Assembly (NCBI RefSeq): GCF_000426445.1
Contig: NZ_KE384526.1
Location: 481,213-545,212, forward strand
Direction: 5' to 3'
DNA from: Brevibacterium album DSM 18261
GTDB lineage: Bacteria > Actinomycetota > Actinomycetes > Actinomycetales > Brevibacteriaceae
Length of the DNA stretch: 64,000 nucleotides
Shown here in pieces: positions 1 to 9,700 of this stretch. The notes beneath the pieces were generated by a model. That model did no database searches and had not been told where the DNA came from. It was given only the letters and a program-made list of their open reading frames with translations. The translations under genes were made by a program, and so were the position numbers. How positions within the stretch are numbered: position 1 is the stretch's first letter; each line of letters begins with the position of its first letter.

Positions 1-107
1 CGTCAATGCTCGCGGCGAGGGTCATCCCCGCCTACGCGGGGAGCACCTCTTCGGCCCGGTCTTCCTCACCGTGGCCATGGGGTCATCCCCGCCTACGCGG
101 GGAGCAC
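1..107 (-). CRISPR. CRISPR array 1 (type I-E), leader-proximal end
   Basis: Two complete 28-nt repeats are visible, at 19-46 and 80-107, separated by a 33-nt spacer (47-79). A partial spacer occupies 1-18, so the array continues beyond the left edge. Read in crRNA sense (minus strand) the repeat starts GTGCTCCCCGCG and ends GGGGATGACCC, with a GC-rich palindromic stem typical of Cas6e substrates. The last repeat is directly followed by a leader shared with three other arrays. The array lies downstream of cas2, the classic position for type I-E. Its repeat ends in GACCC, whereas the other arrays end in GATCC. Confidence 0.95.
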
Positions 108-172
108 ACTTCCTGACCAGCGAGTTTATCCGACGATTCGCTGGTTTGCATTCACTTTCGACGTGCTCGCGG
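108..172 (-). promoter_or_regulatory. Leader of CRISPR array 1
   Basis: Two blocks are shared with the other three leaders. The repeat-proximal block is at 109-132 (plus strand CTTCCTGACCAGC, then GTTTATCCG) and the distal block at 145-160 (TTTGCATTCACTTTCG). The 12-nt gap between them is the same in all four leaders. Transcription would run leftward into the array. The proximal block is the likely docking sequence for Cas1-Cas2. From about 173 to 372, between leader and cas2 stop, I see no gene or clear signal. Confidence 0.8.
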
Positions 173-372
173 CCTGTCCCGCCCCCGACCTTCCCGCCTG
201 CGTGTGCAGGGCACGCTCACCATCAACGACCGCAGCGTCGCATGCGGATCCGCCCTGCGTACACCGGGCAGGTTCTGGCCCCAACGACAAACAGGCCGGG
301 CCCATCCCACATGCGAGGACGACACCATCGACCTGCGCCAACGCGAACAGCTCCCCCGATTCCCGACACCCT

Positions 373-747
373 TCACCTTCTCCGGTGCCGCGCCGCCATG
401 CTCCACCCCTGTTGCAGGCCGCCCTGCTCGGACTGGTCGAGCCGCTCGCCTCGCTGCCGGATGCGAGTCTGCTCCGGTGCAGGCCGCGTGATGAGCTTCA
501 GCCCGTCGAAATCCTCGACCGCCCAGGTTTCACCGTGGGTCTCGAACTCAAGCCCCTGCTCGTTCCGGGCAGACCACACCATCGACGCTCGCCCCGTGCC
601 GACGCCGTCCAGCACCCGCTGCCACACTCGCTCCCGCACCCTCGCCGAGAGCTTTCCGACGAACACACCCGGCGAAACCTCCAAGAGCCAGCGAGTAAGT
701 TCCCCGCGAAGACCCGCAGGGCATGCCGCAACGACGATCACCACCAT
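373..747 (-). CDS. cas2: CRISPR-associated endoribonuclease Cas2, type I-E
   Basis: Cas2e forms the Cas1-Cas2 integrase that inserts new spacers at the leader-repeat junction. The 124-residue product starts MVVIVVAACPAGLRG and contains RLRG/RWLLEV...GVFVGKLS, closely matching the E. coli Cas2 fold, including the W-L-L-E-V strand and the later GLEFETHGE strand. I start it at the ATG at 747, which overlaps the cas1 stop in a TGATG junction; upstream in-frame codons lie inside cas1 and do not fit the family. About 30 residues beyond the usual end (rich in Arg and Gln) form a C-terminal extension. It is the last gene of the cas operon, next to leader 1. Confidence 0.95.
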   Translation of the reverse strand: MVVIVVAACPAGLRGELTRWLLEVSPGVFVGKLSARVRERVWQRVLDGVGTGRASMVWSARNEQGLEFETHGETWAVEDFDGLKLITRPAPEQTRIRQRGERLDQSEQGGLQQGWSMAARHRRR

Positions 748-1694
748 CAGAAGTCCTCGTAGTTCGTACCGCCGGCCACCGCACCCTTGGGGTCCCACAG
801 ACTGATGACATTGTCACCGGCCAGCGAGTCGAGCGCGGCATCCACCTCGTCCGCAGAGAAGAACAGCTGCGTGACATCCCGGATGATCGACTCGATCACC
901 CTGCCCGTGCTGATCGAGTCGCGCACCCGGTATCGCACCGCCGAGCCGATGTCCGGCGGGTTCTCCGCCGTCACCTCAAACGCCGTGGGAATCGTCACCT
1001 CGGCCTTGTAGAGGTCGGCTACGTCGTAGACGAACGCCCGTTCGTGTCCGTGATGCACAAAGCCCAGTCCGGGGGAGGCACCCAGCGCCGCGATCACCGC
1101 ATGCACCAGCCCGTACAGACACGTGTGCGCCGCGCTGAGAGCCTTGTTGATCTCATCCGACGCGTCGAAATCCTCCGCATCGAAGTCCCGCCGATTCCAC
1201 TCGACCCCGGTCCGCTCGGACTCCTCCCGATAGATCTTCCGCACTCGCGCGCCCTCACGCCCCCGCAACTGCTGCATCGTGAGCCCGGAGACGTCCTCCT
1301 GGGGAAAGCGCATCGCATACATCGCCCGCGCCACCGCCACCCGCGAACGCGGATTCGACACCAGCTCGGCCTGTTTCACCAGATACCGCGTCGAGGCCGC
1401 CAGCGAACGCCCGTGCGCGTAGTAGCGGATTCCCTGCTCCCCCACCCACACCGTCGAGACCCCGCACTCCCCCAGCAGGCTCATCCCCTGGTGGGTGATC
1501 CGCGTGCCAGGGCCAGCCATGAGACACGCCAGACCGGCCCCGGGCACATAGGTGACGCCCTCCTCGGCCCGGATCGTCAGCGCATTGCGATCACGGGCGA
1601 TCGTCGCCTTCTCCACGTACAGGAACGAGGCCCGGTCCCTGATCCGCGTGAGTTCGTACCGCTCGAGCGGCCGGGATCCCTGCACTCCGCTCAC
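747..1694 (-). CDS. cas1: CRISPR-associated integrase Cas1, type I-E
   Basis: This is the catalytic subunit of the spacer-acquisition complex: it joins the prespacer to the first repeat. At 315 residues it matches Cas1e length. The metal-binding residues of the family are present: Glu147 in RGREGARVR, His214 in GFVHHGH and Asp227 in VYDVADLYK. The start ATG at 1694 overlaps the cas6e stop by four bases (ATGA), and its own stop overlaps cas2, so translation is coupled. One Cas1-Cas2 pair presumably serves all four leader-bearing arrays of the window. Confidence 0.97.
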   Translation of the reverse strand: MSGVQGSRPLERYELTRIRDRASFLYVEKATIARDRNALTIRAEEGVTYVPGAGLACLMAGPGTRITHQGMSLLGECGVSTVWVGEQGIRYYAHGRSLAASTRYLVKQAELVSNPRSRVAVARAMYAMRFPQEDVSGLTMQQLRGREGARVRKIYREESERTGVEWNRRDFDAEDFDASDEINKALSAAHTCLYGLVHAVIAALGASPGLGFVHHGHERAFVYDVADLYKAEVTIPTAFEVTAENPPDIGSAVRYRVRDSISTGRVIESIIRDVTQLFFSADEVDAALDSLAGDNVISLWDPKGAVAGGTNYEDF

Positions 1695-2446
1695 TCCCCC
1701 GGAGGCTCACCGGAGGAAGAGCCCGCCGCCGAGGCGCCACCCGGCACGGGTGCCAGCGTCATCAGACCGCAGCCGTAGCCCTTGGCCGGCCCCACGCCGT
1801 GTGTCAAGGCCGCCCGCAGAGCGTCCGGATCCGCGACTCGCAGCACTCCGTCGAAACGCGCCCTGCTCACCGTCACAGGACTGCCCTTTCGCTTGAAGTT
1901 CAGCGTCACCCGCTCCTCGACACGGAACGACACCGGCCCGTGCACCACCGCCTCGGGCTTCTCACCGCTCTCCTCGACAGACATGTCGAAGGAGAGGCCG
2001 ATCCTCTGTGCCCTCCTCAGCAGCCACACCTCCTGGTCGTTCCTGGTCAGCAGAGCCGTGCGCTTCCCGCGCTGGCCCTTGGCACCAGGAGCATGCTTCA
2101 CCGGATTCGCCGCCAGACGGAACTGCCACAGCTGGCCCTCCCGCAGATCGTCCAGCAGCCGGCCGTACTCCGCCACGCCCCAGCGTGGCTGCGTGGGCCA
2201 GCCGGCCTGTTCCACGATGTGCGTGAAGTCCGGCTGCTGCGGGCTCACCACGTAGAGGAGCGGATGGTGTTCGCCCTTGTCCACACGCCACAGCACCCGA
2301 GCGCCCTCCGGTGCGCCGGAGGCCCCGGAAACCACATCAGCGCTCGGGAACGAGGCCTCGACGGCCGCGTGCATCATCTGCGGAGAGCTCAGCAGCCGCC
2401 AGGTCCCCCGCCGGGCCGAATTGAGTTCACATCTGCTGAGAAACAC
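1691..2446 (-). CDS. cas6e: crRNA endoribonuclease Cas6e (CasE)
   Basis: Cas6e cleaves the pre-crRNA at the base of the repeat hairpin and stays bound to the 3' end of the crRNA in Cascade. The 251-residue protein has the RAMP ferredoxin-like layout. An N-terminal strand is followed by RRGTWRLLSSPQMMHAA, with His26 at about the place of the catalytic His of CasE. The C-terminal glycine-rich loop GVGPAKGYGCGLMTL is diagnostic of the family. The gene overlaps the end of cas5e by 20 bases and cas1 by four. Its substrate hairpins differ slightly between arrays (TAGG, TAGA and GGAC cores). Confidence 0.95.
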   Translation of the reverse strand: MFLSRCELNSARRGTWRLLSSPQMMHAAVEASFPSADVVSGASGAPEGARVLWRVDKGEHHPLLYVVSPQQPDFTHIVEQAGWPTQPRWGVAEYGRLLDDLREGQLWQFRLAANPVKHAPGAKGQRGKRTALLTRNDQEVWLLRRAQRIGLSFDMSVEESGEKPEAVVHGPVSFRVEERVTLNFKRKGSPVTVSRARFDGVLRVADPDALRAALTHGVGPAKGYGCGLMTLAPVPGGASAAGSSSGEPPGE

Positions 2447-3152
2447 TCATCTCTCCCAGGTAGCCGAAGGGATCATGGTCACTGTGGCCGGGCGCGCCCG
2501 CAGGAGCCTTGGGATTGGGCTGTTCGATCTCGTAGTCCCTCACCGCCCGCGAGGAGAACAGTCTGCGATCCGGGTCGAAGCTCACCGGTGCGTCCTCCAG
2601 CGTCGCCGTCGGGTCCTCCCCCGGTTCGACATCGCGAACGATGCGCAGCCGTACGACCCTGCTCCGCCGTTCCTCCATCACCATGGGGCTCGCATCCCAG
2701 GGGCGCTGCTCCAGAACATCAGAGAGCGAGTCGCCCTCGATTCCGAGGCTGAGCCGCCCCTCGGGCGGGAATGCCCGCCTGCCCAGGTAGAGCGGGAATG
2801 TCGGCGAGGCCAGCGCCTTGTCCAGCCCCTCCAGCACCTCCCGCGGGCCCTCGACCCCAGCGAGAAACACCGCATCGCTGAGGTAGTAGCGGTACGAGAG
2901 CGGCGCAGTGACGCCCGGACGGCTCGCGGTCTGGAAGTCCCGCATGAGCTTGCCGGGCTGTTCGACCCGCACTCCCATCCGCAGTTTCACGAGGTCCTCG
3001 ATGGGATCCGTGCGCCGTCGGCCTTCTGCCGCCGCGAGCAGTCCCACGATCCCGCTCTTGGTGGGATGCAGCTCCGTGGGCCTGCGGGTGAAGCGTCCTT
3101 TCACTCCCCAGGACTGCATGGGGCCTGCCAGGCGGAGCAGCAGGGTGCTCAC
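2427..3152 (-). CDS. cas5e: Cascade subunit Cas5e (CasD)
   Basis: Cas5e caps the 5' handle of the crRNA in the Cascade surveillance complex. The 241-residue protein begins MSTLLLRLAGPMQSWG, the typical Cas5 N-terminal strand and loop, followed by RRPTELHPTKSGIVGLLAAA, the conserved segment that contacts the handle. The start codon overlaps the cas7e stop by four bases. It sits at its standard place in the order cse1-cse2-cas7-cas5-cas6-cas1-cas2. Confidence 0.95.
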   Translation of the reverse strand: MSTLLLRLAGPMQSWGVKGRFTRRPTELHPTKSGIVGLLAAAEGRRRTDPIEDLVKLRMGVRVEQPGKLMRDFQTASRPGVTAPLSYRYYLSDAVFLAGVEGPREVLEGLDKALASPTFPLYLGRRAFPPEGRLSLGIEGDSLSDVLEQRPWDASPMVMEERRSRVVRLRIVRDVEPGEDPTATLEDAPVSFDPDRRLFSSRAVRDYEIEQPNPKAPAGAPGHSDHDPFGYLGEMSVSQQM

Positions 3153-4303
3153 TGGCTCCCCCCGGTGCCGGCAAGTCCCGCCTTCTCGAGCGCCGCGCTC
3201 GCGGCGGCCTCGGCGGCGGTGCGGAGGGAGGCGCGCTCAGCGAGCTCGTCGAGGGGCTGTGCGAGCTCCCCGGCTCCCGCAGTCCAGTAGCCCACCGGCG
3301 CATCGTAGGTTCCCGCGAGGTCCTTCGCGTGCTTCACAAGCTCCTTCACCGCCGGGGCCGTGAACCCGCCGTCCTGCGTCACCGGCCTCTCGAAGGCACC
3401 GACGAGGCTCACCGGGCGATCGGTGCGCACTGCGAACACCACCGCGGCGGGCAGCGTCTGGTTCGCGAAGGTATTGGCCTTGCCGGTAGGCATCGACTCG
3501 ACGAAGCCCTGTGCGAATGCGGTGAGAGCCTCGCGCACGGCCTCGGCGGAGCCGAGGTTCTCGTGGAGCTGCTGCAGGCTCACCGTCGCATAGCGGTACA
3601 GGGTGGACGAGTTGAACTCGATGGTGCCGAGCATGCCCGCCCCGGCATCGCGGTCAGGGTCGTTGCGCTTCCAGTCGTCCACCGCAGTGTAGAAGTCCGA
3701 TTCGCTCTCCACCGCGTGCACGGAGAGGGCATGGGCCACCTGCGCGGATGCGTCCACACCCAGGTCCGTGAGATCCGCGATCATGCGGCCGAACAGCGCG
3801 ATGTCGAGGGAGTTGTCCTGCTGCAGGATCGCCTTGTAGATCTTCTTGTTCGGCTTGATGCCCGCATGCTGGTCCTCGACGGCCCTCCGCGCGGCCTTCT
3901 CGATCTGGAGGCTGCTGAAGAAGACGAGGTAGGCCGATTCCTCCGCCTTCACGACGTCTTGGCCTGCTTCGTCCTTCTTGGGCTTGGGCTTCTCCGTGGT
4001 GATGCCCACCGTCTTGATGACTTCTGCGGCCAGCGCTTCCGACTCGCCCTTCAGCGCCGGGTCGATCTCTGCGATCTTCTCCGCGATCTGCTCGATCACC
4101 CGCTGCGTGCGCACGCCCAGACGGGATTTGTCGACGAGGCCGTGGAACGCACTGCGCGTCGCGCGCTTCCACGCCTGGGACGAGACGCGTGCACGGCGGA
4201 CGCCGCCGTAGAAGGCGGTCTTGGGTGCGCCCGTGTCATCACGATTGACATTGCTGGGCGGCACGGGCTGGATGATGTGGATGTCGAGGAATGCCTTGCT
4301 CAT
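3149..4303 (-). CDS. cas7e: Cascade backbone subunit Cas7e (CasC)
   Basis: Cas7e polymerises along the spacer part of the crRNA and forms the helical backbone of Cascade. The 384-residue protein shows the family N-terminus (FLDIHIIQPVPPSNVNRDD, then VRRARVSSQAWKRATR) and a later acidic, Lys-rich insertion (KPKPKKDEAGQD) typical of the thumb or fingers regions. An AAGGAGAC-type ribosome binding site lies upstream, and a 53-bp gap separates it from cse2, the only sizeable gap in the operon. This agrees with Cas7 needing several copies per complex. Confidence 0.96.
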   Translation of the reverse strand: MSKAFLDIHIIQPVPPSNVNRDDTGAPKTAFYGGVRRARVSSQAWKRATRSAFHGLVDKSRLGVRTQRVIEQIAEKIAEIDPALKGESEALAAEVIKTVGITTEKPKPKKDEAGQDVVKAEESAYLVFFSSLQIEKAARRAVEDQHAGIKPNKKIYKAILQQDNSLDIALFGRMIADLTDLGVDASAQVAHALSVHAVESESDFYTAVDDWKRNDPDRDAGAGMLGTIEFNSSTLYRYATVSLQQLHENLGSAEAVREALTAFAQGFVESMPTGKANTFANQTLPAAVVFAVRTDRPVSLVGAFERPVTQDGGFTAPAVKELVKHAKDLAGTYDAPVGYWTAGAGELAQPLDELAERASLRTAAEAAASAALEKAGLAGTGGSQ

Positions 4304-4356
4304 GGGAGTCTCCTTCTGTGTGAGTGCGCGGGTGCGTGCGTCGATGCGGCTCGGGT

Positions 4357-5055
4357 TCAGTCTTCAGCGGACGGTGCCGTGTCCTCAGGGCTCTCCAGCT
4401 CCTCGCCGAGACCGTCGTTCGAGTGCCTGCGTGCGCGGAAGAAGTCACGGCTCCACCGGCGCTGGACCCGGATGCGGCGACCGCGATCCTGCCAGTCCAC
4501 CAGGTCATCGGCGAGCACGGCGTAGTCGAGGGGGATGTTCCTGCGACGCAGCAGGGTGATGAGGCCGCGCAGCTGCCAAAGCAGCCCGGAGACCGATTCC
4601 GCCTGGGCAAGCTTGGCGAAGCGCTCCCACACCCGGGTGCGATCCATCGGCTCGTCCGGGTCCTCCGCGAGGGCCCGCGCCGCCGCGGCCAGCGATACAT
4701 CCTTCTTGTGCATGCGCCGCTCCTGTTTGGACTGCTGGTGCAGCGCATAGGTGGTCATGGCGATATGGATGGCAACTTCCTGCTTGGTGGGCGCATCACC
4801 TTGCCACTCGTCCTCTGTGAAGAAATCGTCGCCCGGGATGAGATGCTCACTCACCTCCCAGGCCATGCCCGGCTCCGTGTCGATAGCATGGCGCAGGCGT
4901 GCCAGCACTGCCCGTGCCTTGGGCTCATTATCGCGATACTCCTTCTGAAGTCCGGGCACGCGATCCTCGACGAACCGACCGGCCCGGCCCAGCGGCCGTG
5001 ACCGTGACCGTTTGCGGGGTGCAGGTGTCTGCGGCGTCTCAGCGACGGTGGTCAT
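4357..5055 (-). CDS. cse2: Cascade small subunit Cse2 (CasB)
   Basis: Cse2 forms the belly dimer of Cascade and stabilises the R-loop. The 232-residue product is helical and carries the family-like segments PKARAVLARLRHA, AIHIAMTTYALHQQSKQ and LLWQLRGLITLLRRR. It is longer than many Cse2 proteins because of an N-terminal basic stretch (PRKRSRSRPLGRAG) and an Asp/Glu-rich tail. The start overlaps the end of cse1 by 17 bases. The basic N-terminus could add nucleic-acid contacts; that is inference. Confidence 0.93.
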   Translation of the reverse strand: MTTVAETPQTPAPRKRSRSRPLGRAGRFVEDRVPGLQKEYRDNEPKARAVLARLRHAIDTEPGMAWEVSEHLIPGDDFFTEDEWQGDAPTKQEVAIHIAMTTYALHQQSKQERRMHKKDVSLAAAARALAEDPDEPMDRTRVWERFAKLAQAESVSGLLWQLRGLITLLRRRNIPLDYAVLADDLVDWQDRGRRIRVQRRWSRDFFRARRHSNDGLGEELESPEDTAPSAED

Positions 5056-6736
5056 CGTTGTCCTCCTTGAAAGCCAGCGTGAGGGTCTTCTGCAGTCCTC
5101 GGTACAGGTACCCCTCTGCGATCTGCACGTTCATCCATGCGCCGTTCTCCTGGTCGACCATGCGGCCGATGTATGCCTCTTCACCGGATTCGTCCGCGAG
5201 CTCCTGTGCGAGAGCGCGCGTCTCCGAACGCAGCTTCTGCTGCCAGGCTCTGCGCGCCCTCGTCCATTCCGTATTCGCCTTGAGCTTCTTCAACCAACTG
5301 GAGAACGCCGCACCGAACTCCTGGTACGCACGCTCCCTGGCCTCCGTCCGCGGGGTCACGGCCTCATCCACCCCACGCGACCGGGCCAGGTTGACGGCGA
5401 AGGTGCCCAGATACCATGCCACCGTGTCCGCATCCTTGATCGCGTCGAGGACCGTTCGGGCAGAGTCCCTGGCCTCGGGATCGAGCAGGAACGGTGGAAC
5501 CTCGAGGGATTCGTCCACGAGGTCTGCGAAGGTCGCGCTCTGCGGGCCGTACTGCACGCCATAGAGGCCGATGTCCGGCATGAACTCCAGCGGAAGCTTG
5601 TCCGCCGCGGCGAGCGCGCCCACCCAGCGCAGCACTCCCGGCTCCAGGAAGGGCGGGGGGCCATCGCTCGCCGCCTTCTGGGCACGTGTGGGCAGCCAGG
5701 CGGCGAAGCTGCGCCAGACGTCCTTGGATGGGTCGACGATGCCGGGCATGAAGACGTCGGCCTTGAACTTCGCGCTCTGCGGCTTGCTGTAGCGCCACGT
5801 CATCATCGGGTCGAACTTCTGTCGACTCTGCTCCGCGAGCGGATCGCCGTAGCAGAGGACCACCTGAGTCACGTCCTCATCCTCGAAGACCAGCCTCACC
5901 CTGCGTGCCTGCCAGCTGTAGACCTGGAGGAAGCCCTCCGGCTGTGCGGGCGTCTCGAACTCCGCGCAGGGGCCGGGGTGCGTGCGCTCCCACGGCGGGA
6001 GATCGGCGGGGCCTGTGATCACCTCGGCGTAGTCGGGGGCCACGCAGTTGAGACGGAGAGCGTCCATGAGGGTCTTGTAGCCGACCACCAGCACCTCACC
6101 CTTGCCCAGCCAGGCGGTGCCCTGCGGGTAGACCTTGCCCTTCTGCTGGCGGGGGTCCCTGCGGTCCGGCGTCTTGATGCCCGAGGTGTCATACGCCTGC
6201 GTATGCACGAGCCAGCGCGCCGCCTCCGCGGGGCTCATCCTTTCCAGGCTCGCCGGGCCGCGCTGGGTGAAGGCCGCGACGTTCGTGGGGAAGTCCGCGA
6301 CGATCGCCCCGAGGCCCTTGGTCGCACCGTTCTCAGGTCCGAGGTCCGCGACCTGGAAGAAGGGCTCGTGAGGGTGCCGGAGCCAGAACCGATCCCGGTG
6401 GCGACTCAGGTACTCACGCACGGCCTCGACAACGGGGGCCCAACCGCGATCGTACTTCTCCTCCCAGTCCTCGGGATTGCGCGGCAAGCCCACAGCCCGG
6501 GCGAGGATCACCACGAGGATGCGCAGCACCGCCGGTCGCATGGTGGGGAGCTCGCCGTGGAGCTGACGGATGCTCTCGGCCTGTTCGAACACCTCGAGCA
6601 GGGATGCTTCACCGGCAGAACCGTCCGTGCGGAGAACCGGAATCCACGGCTCGTCCACGAGGTTGAAGTACGGTTCCACCGGCGTATTGTCCGCGCCTTC
6701 CTCGACTGGAGTGACTGCTGTGCTCAGGCTCATCAT
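5039..6736 (-). CDS. cse1: Cascade large subunit Cse1 (CasA/Cas8e)
   Basis: Cse1 recognises the PAM, starts target unwinding and recruits Cas3. The 565-residue protein begins with the family signature YFNLVDEPWIPVLRTDG, followed by SLLEVFEQAESIRQLHGELPTM. It keeps the internal blocks TAWLGKGE and the C-terminal four-helix region. The start ATG overlaps the cas3 stop by four bases. The C-terminus ends in DDHRR, overlapping cse2. Since Cse1 sets PAM specificity, it also decides whether the putative regulatory RNA at 10106-10181 can act. Confidence 0.95.
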   Translation of the reverse strand: MMSLSTAVTPVEEGADNTPVEPYFNLVDEPWIPVLRTDGSAGEASLLEVFEQAESIRQLHGELPTMRPAVLRILVVILARAVGLPRNPEDWEEKYDRGWAPVVEAVREYLSRHRDRFWLRHPHEPFFQVADLGPENGATKGLGAIVADFPTNVAAFTQRGPASLERMSPAEAARWLVHTQAYDTSGIKTPDRRDPRQQKGKVYPQGTAWLGKGEVLVVGYKTLMDALRLNCVAPDYAEVITGPADLPPWERTHPGPCAEFETPAQPEGFLQVYSWQARRVRLVFEDEDVTQVVLCYGDPLAEQSRQKFDPMMTWRYSKPQSAKFKADVFMPGIVDPSKDVWRSFAAWLPTRAQKAASDGPPPFLEPGVLRWVGALAAADKLPLEFMPDIGLYGVQYGPQSATFADLVDESLEVPPFLLDPEARDSARTVLDAIKDADTVAWYLGTFAVNLARSRGVDEAVTPRTEARERAYQEFGAAFSSWLKKLKANTEWTRARRAWQQKLRSETRALAQELADESGEEAYIGRMVDQENGAWMNVQIAEGYLYRGLQKTLTLAFKEDNDDHRR

Positions 6737-9700
6737 CGGGTCCCCTTCCCTGGGCTGGTCACGTCGGTCGAATCCGAGGCTGACAGGCCGTCGGCGAGAT
6801 CATAGGTCACGATCCACTTCCCCACTCTGGCGGTGTACTGCACGGTCTCGTCGTCGCCTGAGGTCTCCTCCAGCGGCAGGATCAGCTGGCCGCGCAGCAG
6901 GGGCGAGCGCTGGAATTCCGCACGGCCCAGCTTCTCGAGTGCGGTGATGACGGCGCTCCCGTCGTCGCCCGACGCCATGCGGAAGGGGAGCCGGACGGCG
7001 CTGCTGGCCACTGCCTCGGCGATGTGCCGCGGCACGTCACCGGAGGGAATGGGCGCACCGGCGGTGCGCGGCAGCCAGTCGAGCGTGCGCCAGTCCGTGC
7101 CGTCGGTGAGAACGAGGAGCACCTCGATGGACTCACTGCCGTCTCGCACCTGTCCGTACTGTCTGCCATAGGGATCTTCGGCCTCGCCGACGCCGACGTT
7201 GAGCCAGCCGTCGAGTCCCTGCTCACCGGTGGTCTCGGATCCGGTGGGCACGGTCACCCACTGGTCAGCCAGGCGCTCGGCGCACGCTTGCTTCTCCAGG
7301 TGCTCTTTGCGCGCCTTCTCCAGAGCGGGCTGCCAGTCTGCGGGTCCAAGGGGGTGCTCTCCATAGACGCGGTGGACGAGCGCCGGTACGTCATCCGGGG
7401 TCGTGAGTACGCCGTTCTGCCCGCACACCTCGCGAACGGCGGCGATGGAGCGGAGGATGAGGTGTGCGCCGTAGACCCGCTTCCAGCCGGGGTCGGGCAT
7501 CGGCGGCCGCGCGGACCAGTCGGGTATGCCGGTGAGGTAGCAGACGGGCTCACGCAGCGGTGCAGGCCGGGACCGTCCTCCGTGACGGTGCACGCGGCCG
7601 AGCCGCTGGATGAGGAGGTCTGCGGGGCACATGTCCGTGATGACCGCATCGAAGTCGACATCGAGGCTCTGCTCTATCACCTGTGATGCCACTACCAGCG
7701 AGAACGCCGGTCGGTGCGCGCTGTCCCGGCCGAAGAGCTCGAGTAGCATGCGATCCCGTTCGGCTCGGTCGGTAGCGGTGAAGCCGGCATGCGCGACCGT
7801 CACGGCGTCTTCGCCGAACTCCTCGCGCAGCAGGCCGGCCGTCTCCTGCACGCGTCGCACCGAATTGCGGATGATTGCGATGCATCCGCCGTCGCGGCTC
7901 AGTGCGCGCACAGTGTCGAGCAGCACGGCCGGATCGTCGTCGAGTTCCTGCAGTCGCACGCGGCGGGGCGGGCGGCCCTCCACCGGGACGACCTTCACCT
8001 CGGAGGCGGTCGCGAGAGTGAGTGCGGGGTAGATCGCCTCGTCCGAGTGCGAGGCTTGGCCCGGGTGCGGGGCAGAGGAGGACTGCTGGTTGGCACTGAG
8101 GACTCGGCGGGGGTCGGCCGCACGGCCCCGCTGGTATGCCTCGATGAGGGCGGTGCGCTGTGCGGGCGGCAGCGTGGCGGTGAGCACGATGGTGGGCACT
8201 CCCCAGTATCCGAGCCAGACAAGGGCGCTCCGCATGAAGACCTGCATCGTGGTGTCTGCCGCGTGGGCCTCGTCGAGGATGACGACCTTGTCCGCGAGGC
8301 CGCTGTGCCGGAGCATGAGGTGCCTGGACTTCAGTGCGGCCATGAGCAGCTGATCGATGGTACCGATGACGAAATCGGACAGCAGCTGTTTCTTCCTGCC
8401 GGCGAGCCAGGAGTGAACGGTGGGGCGGAGGATCCGTGCAGGACGTGGAGCGGCTGCGGTTGGACTGTTGCCGTCGTCCACGCTCGCCTCGTCGGGCAGG
8501 GTGCGATCATCCCTGAGGGGGACGACCGGCGAACCGTCTGCGTCTATACCCCGGCCGAGCTGGTCATGCTCCCGCCCACCGTGCGCCTGCTCTGCCCGGC
8601 GGGCTTGGCCGGTGCGTCGGCGCAGATTCTGGTACTCGCGGTTCTGCGCGGTCTTGCCGTGCGCAAGGCCCATCACCGCGGCCGCCTCGTCCTCCTCCGC
8701 CCGCATGTGCGCGACCCACGCCTGGGCACGGGGGAACATGGCATTGGCGGTCGCCTGCGTGGGGAGGCCGATGTACACGCCCGAGGCGCCGGTGAGAGCG
8801 GCGAGGTTCTCCGCGGCGAGCAGTGCGGCTTCCGTCTTCCCTGCCCCTGTCTCGTCCTCGAGGATGAGGAGGGCCGGTTCGAGGAGTCCGATGGTGGCGG
8901 CATGGGCGGCCAGCTGGCCGGGACGGGGCAGGGTTCCCGCGGGGAGGCTGAAACGTGAGCGGAGAGCGAAGGCGGGGTCCGCCTCGGGTACGGGGGTCCA
9001 ACTGCGAGGCGGCAGACTGAGTGCCTTCCATGCGGCGGCAGCACGTTGCGATGAGGGGGCACAGGCGGTGATGTCCTCGTCAAGGCCGATCAGCGGGAAG
9101 AGCTCCTGGTTTGATGCGATCCAGTCCGCCTGGATGACAAGTCCGGTCAGGAGGGAGAGCACGGGAGCCTCAAGGTGGAGGTCAGGGTCACGCCAGCCGT
9201 CCAGGTCCAGCTCCGACTCGTCGATGAGGGTGCGAGCGAGGTGGCGCTGAACGCGGTGCCAGGGCGATTCGCACGTGCCCAGCCGCAGCGGCCACCGGTC
9301 TCCGCCGAGGATGTAGTCCCTCGCGGTGCCTTCTGGTGCGGTGATCCCGTGGTGGGCGCCGACGATGCTTGCGAGCTGGAGGACTGCGGGGAAGGGGCGG
9401 CCCGGGCTGGCCGGCCTCTTCGTCATTCCCGTGCCGCTGGCGGGCCTCGGTGCGGTGCGCAGGCCGTACTCCTCTGCGAGGACACGGGCGGTGATGACTC
9501 CGGAGGCCGCGGAGTGGGGGAACTCAGACTGACTGCTGATCTCGTCGGCATCTTCGACGTTGAGCGTGTGAGCTGCGTCCCCGGTGAGTTCGAAAGTGCG
9601 CTGGAAGAGCTCGGCGGCAAGCGGTCGACACTGAGCCTGGAAGTTGGGACCGGCTTTGCCGATGTCATGGAGGGCGCCCAGCAGCCACGCGAGGGTTTCC

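Noticed and set aside
71..805. Open frame of 244 codons on the plus strand opposite cas2
   Set aside because: It overlaps array 1, leader 1 and cas2, has no domain, and codon usage does not fit. Cas2 on the other strand is clear.
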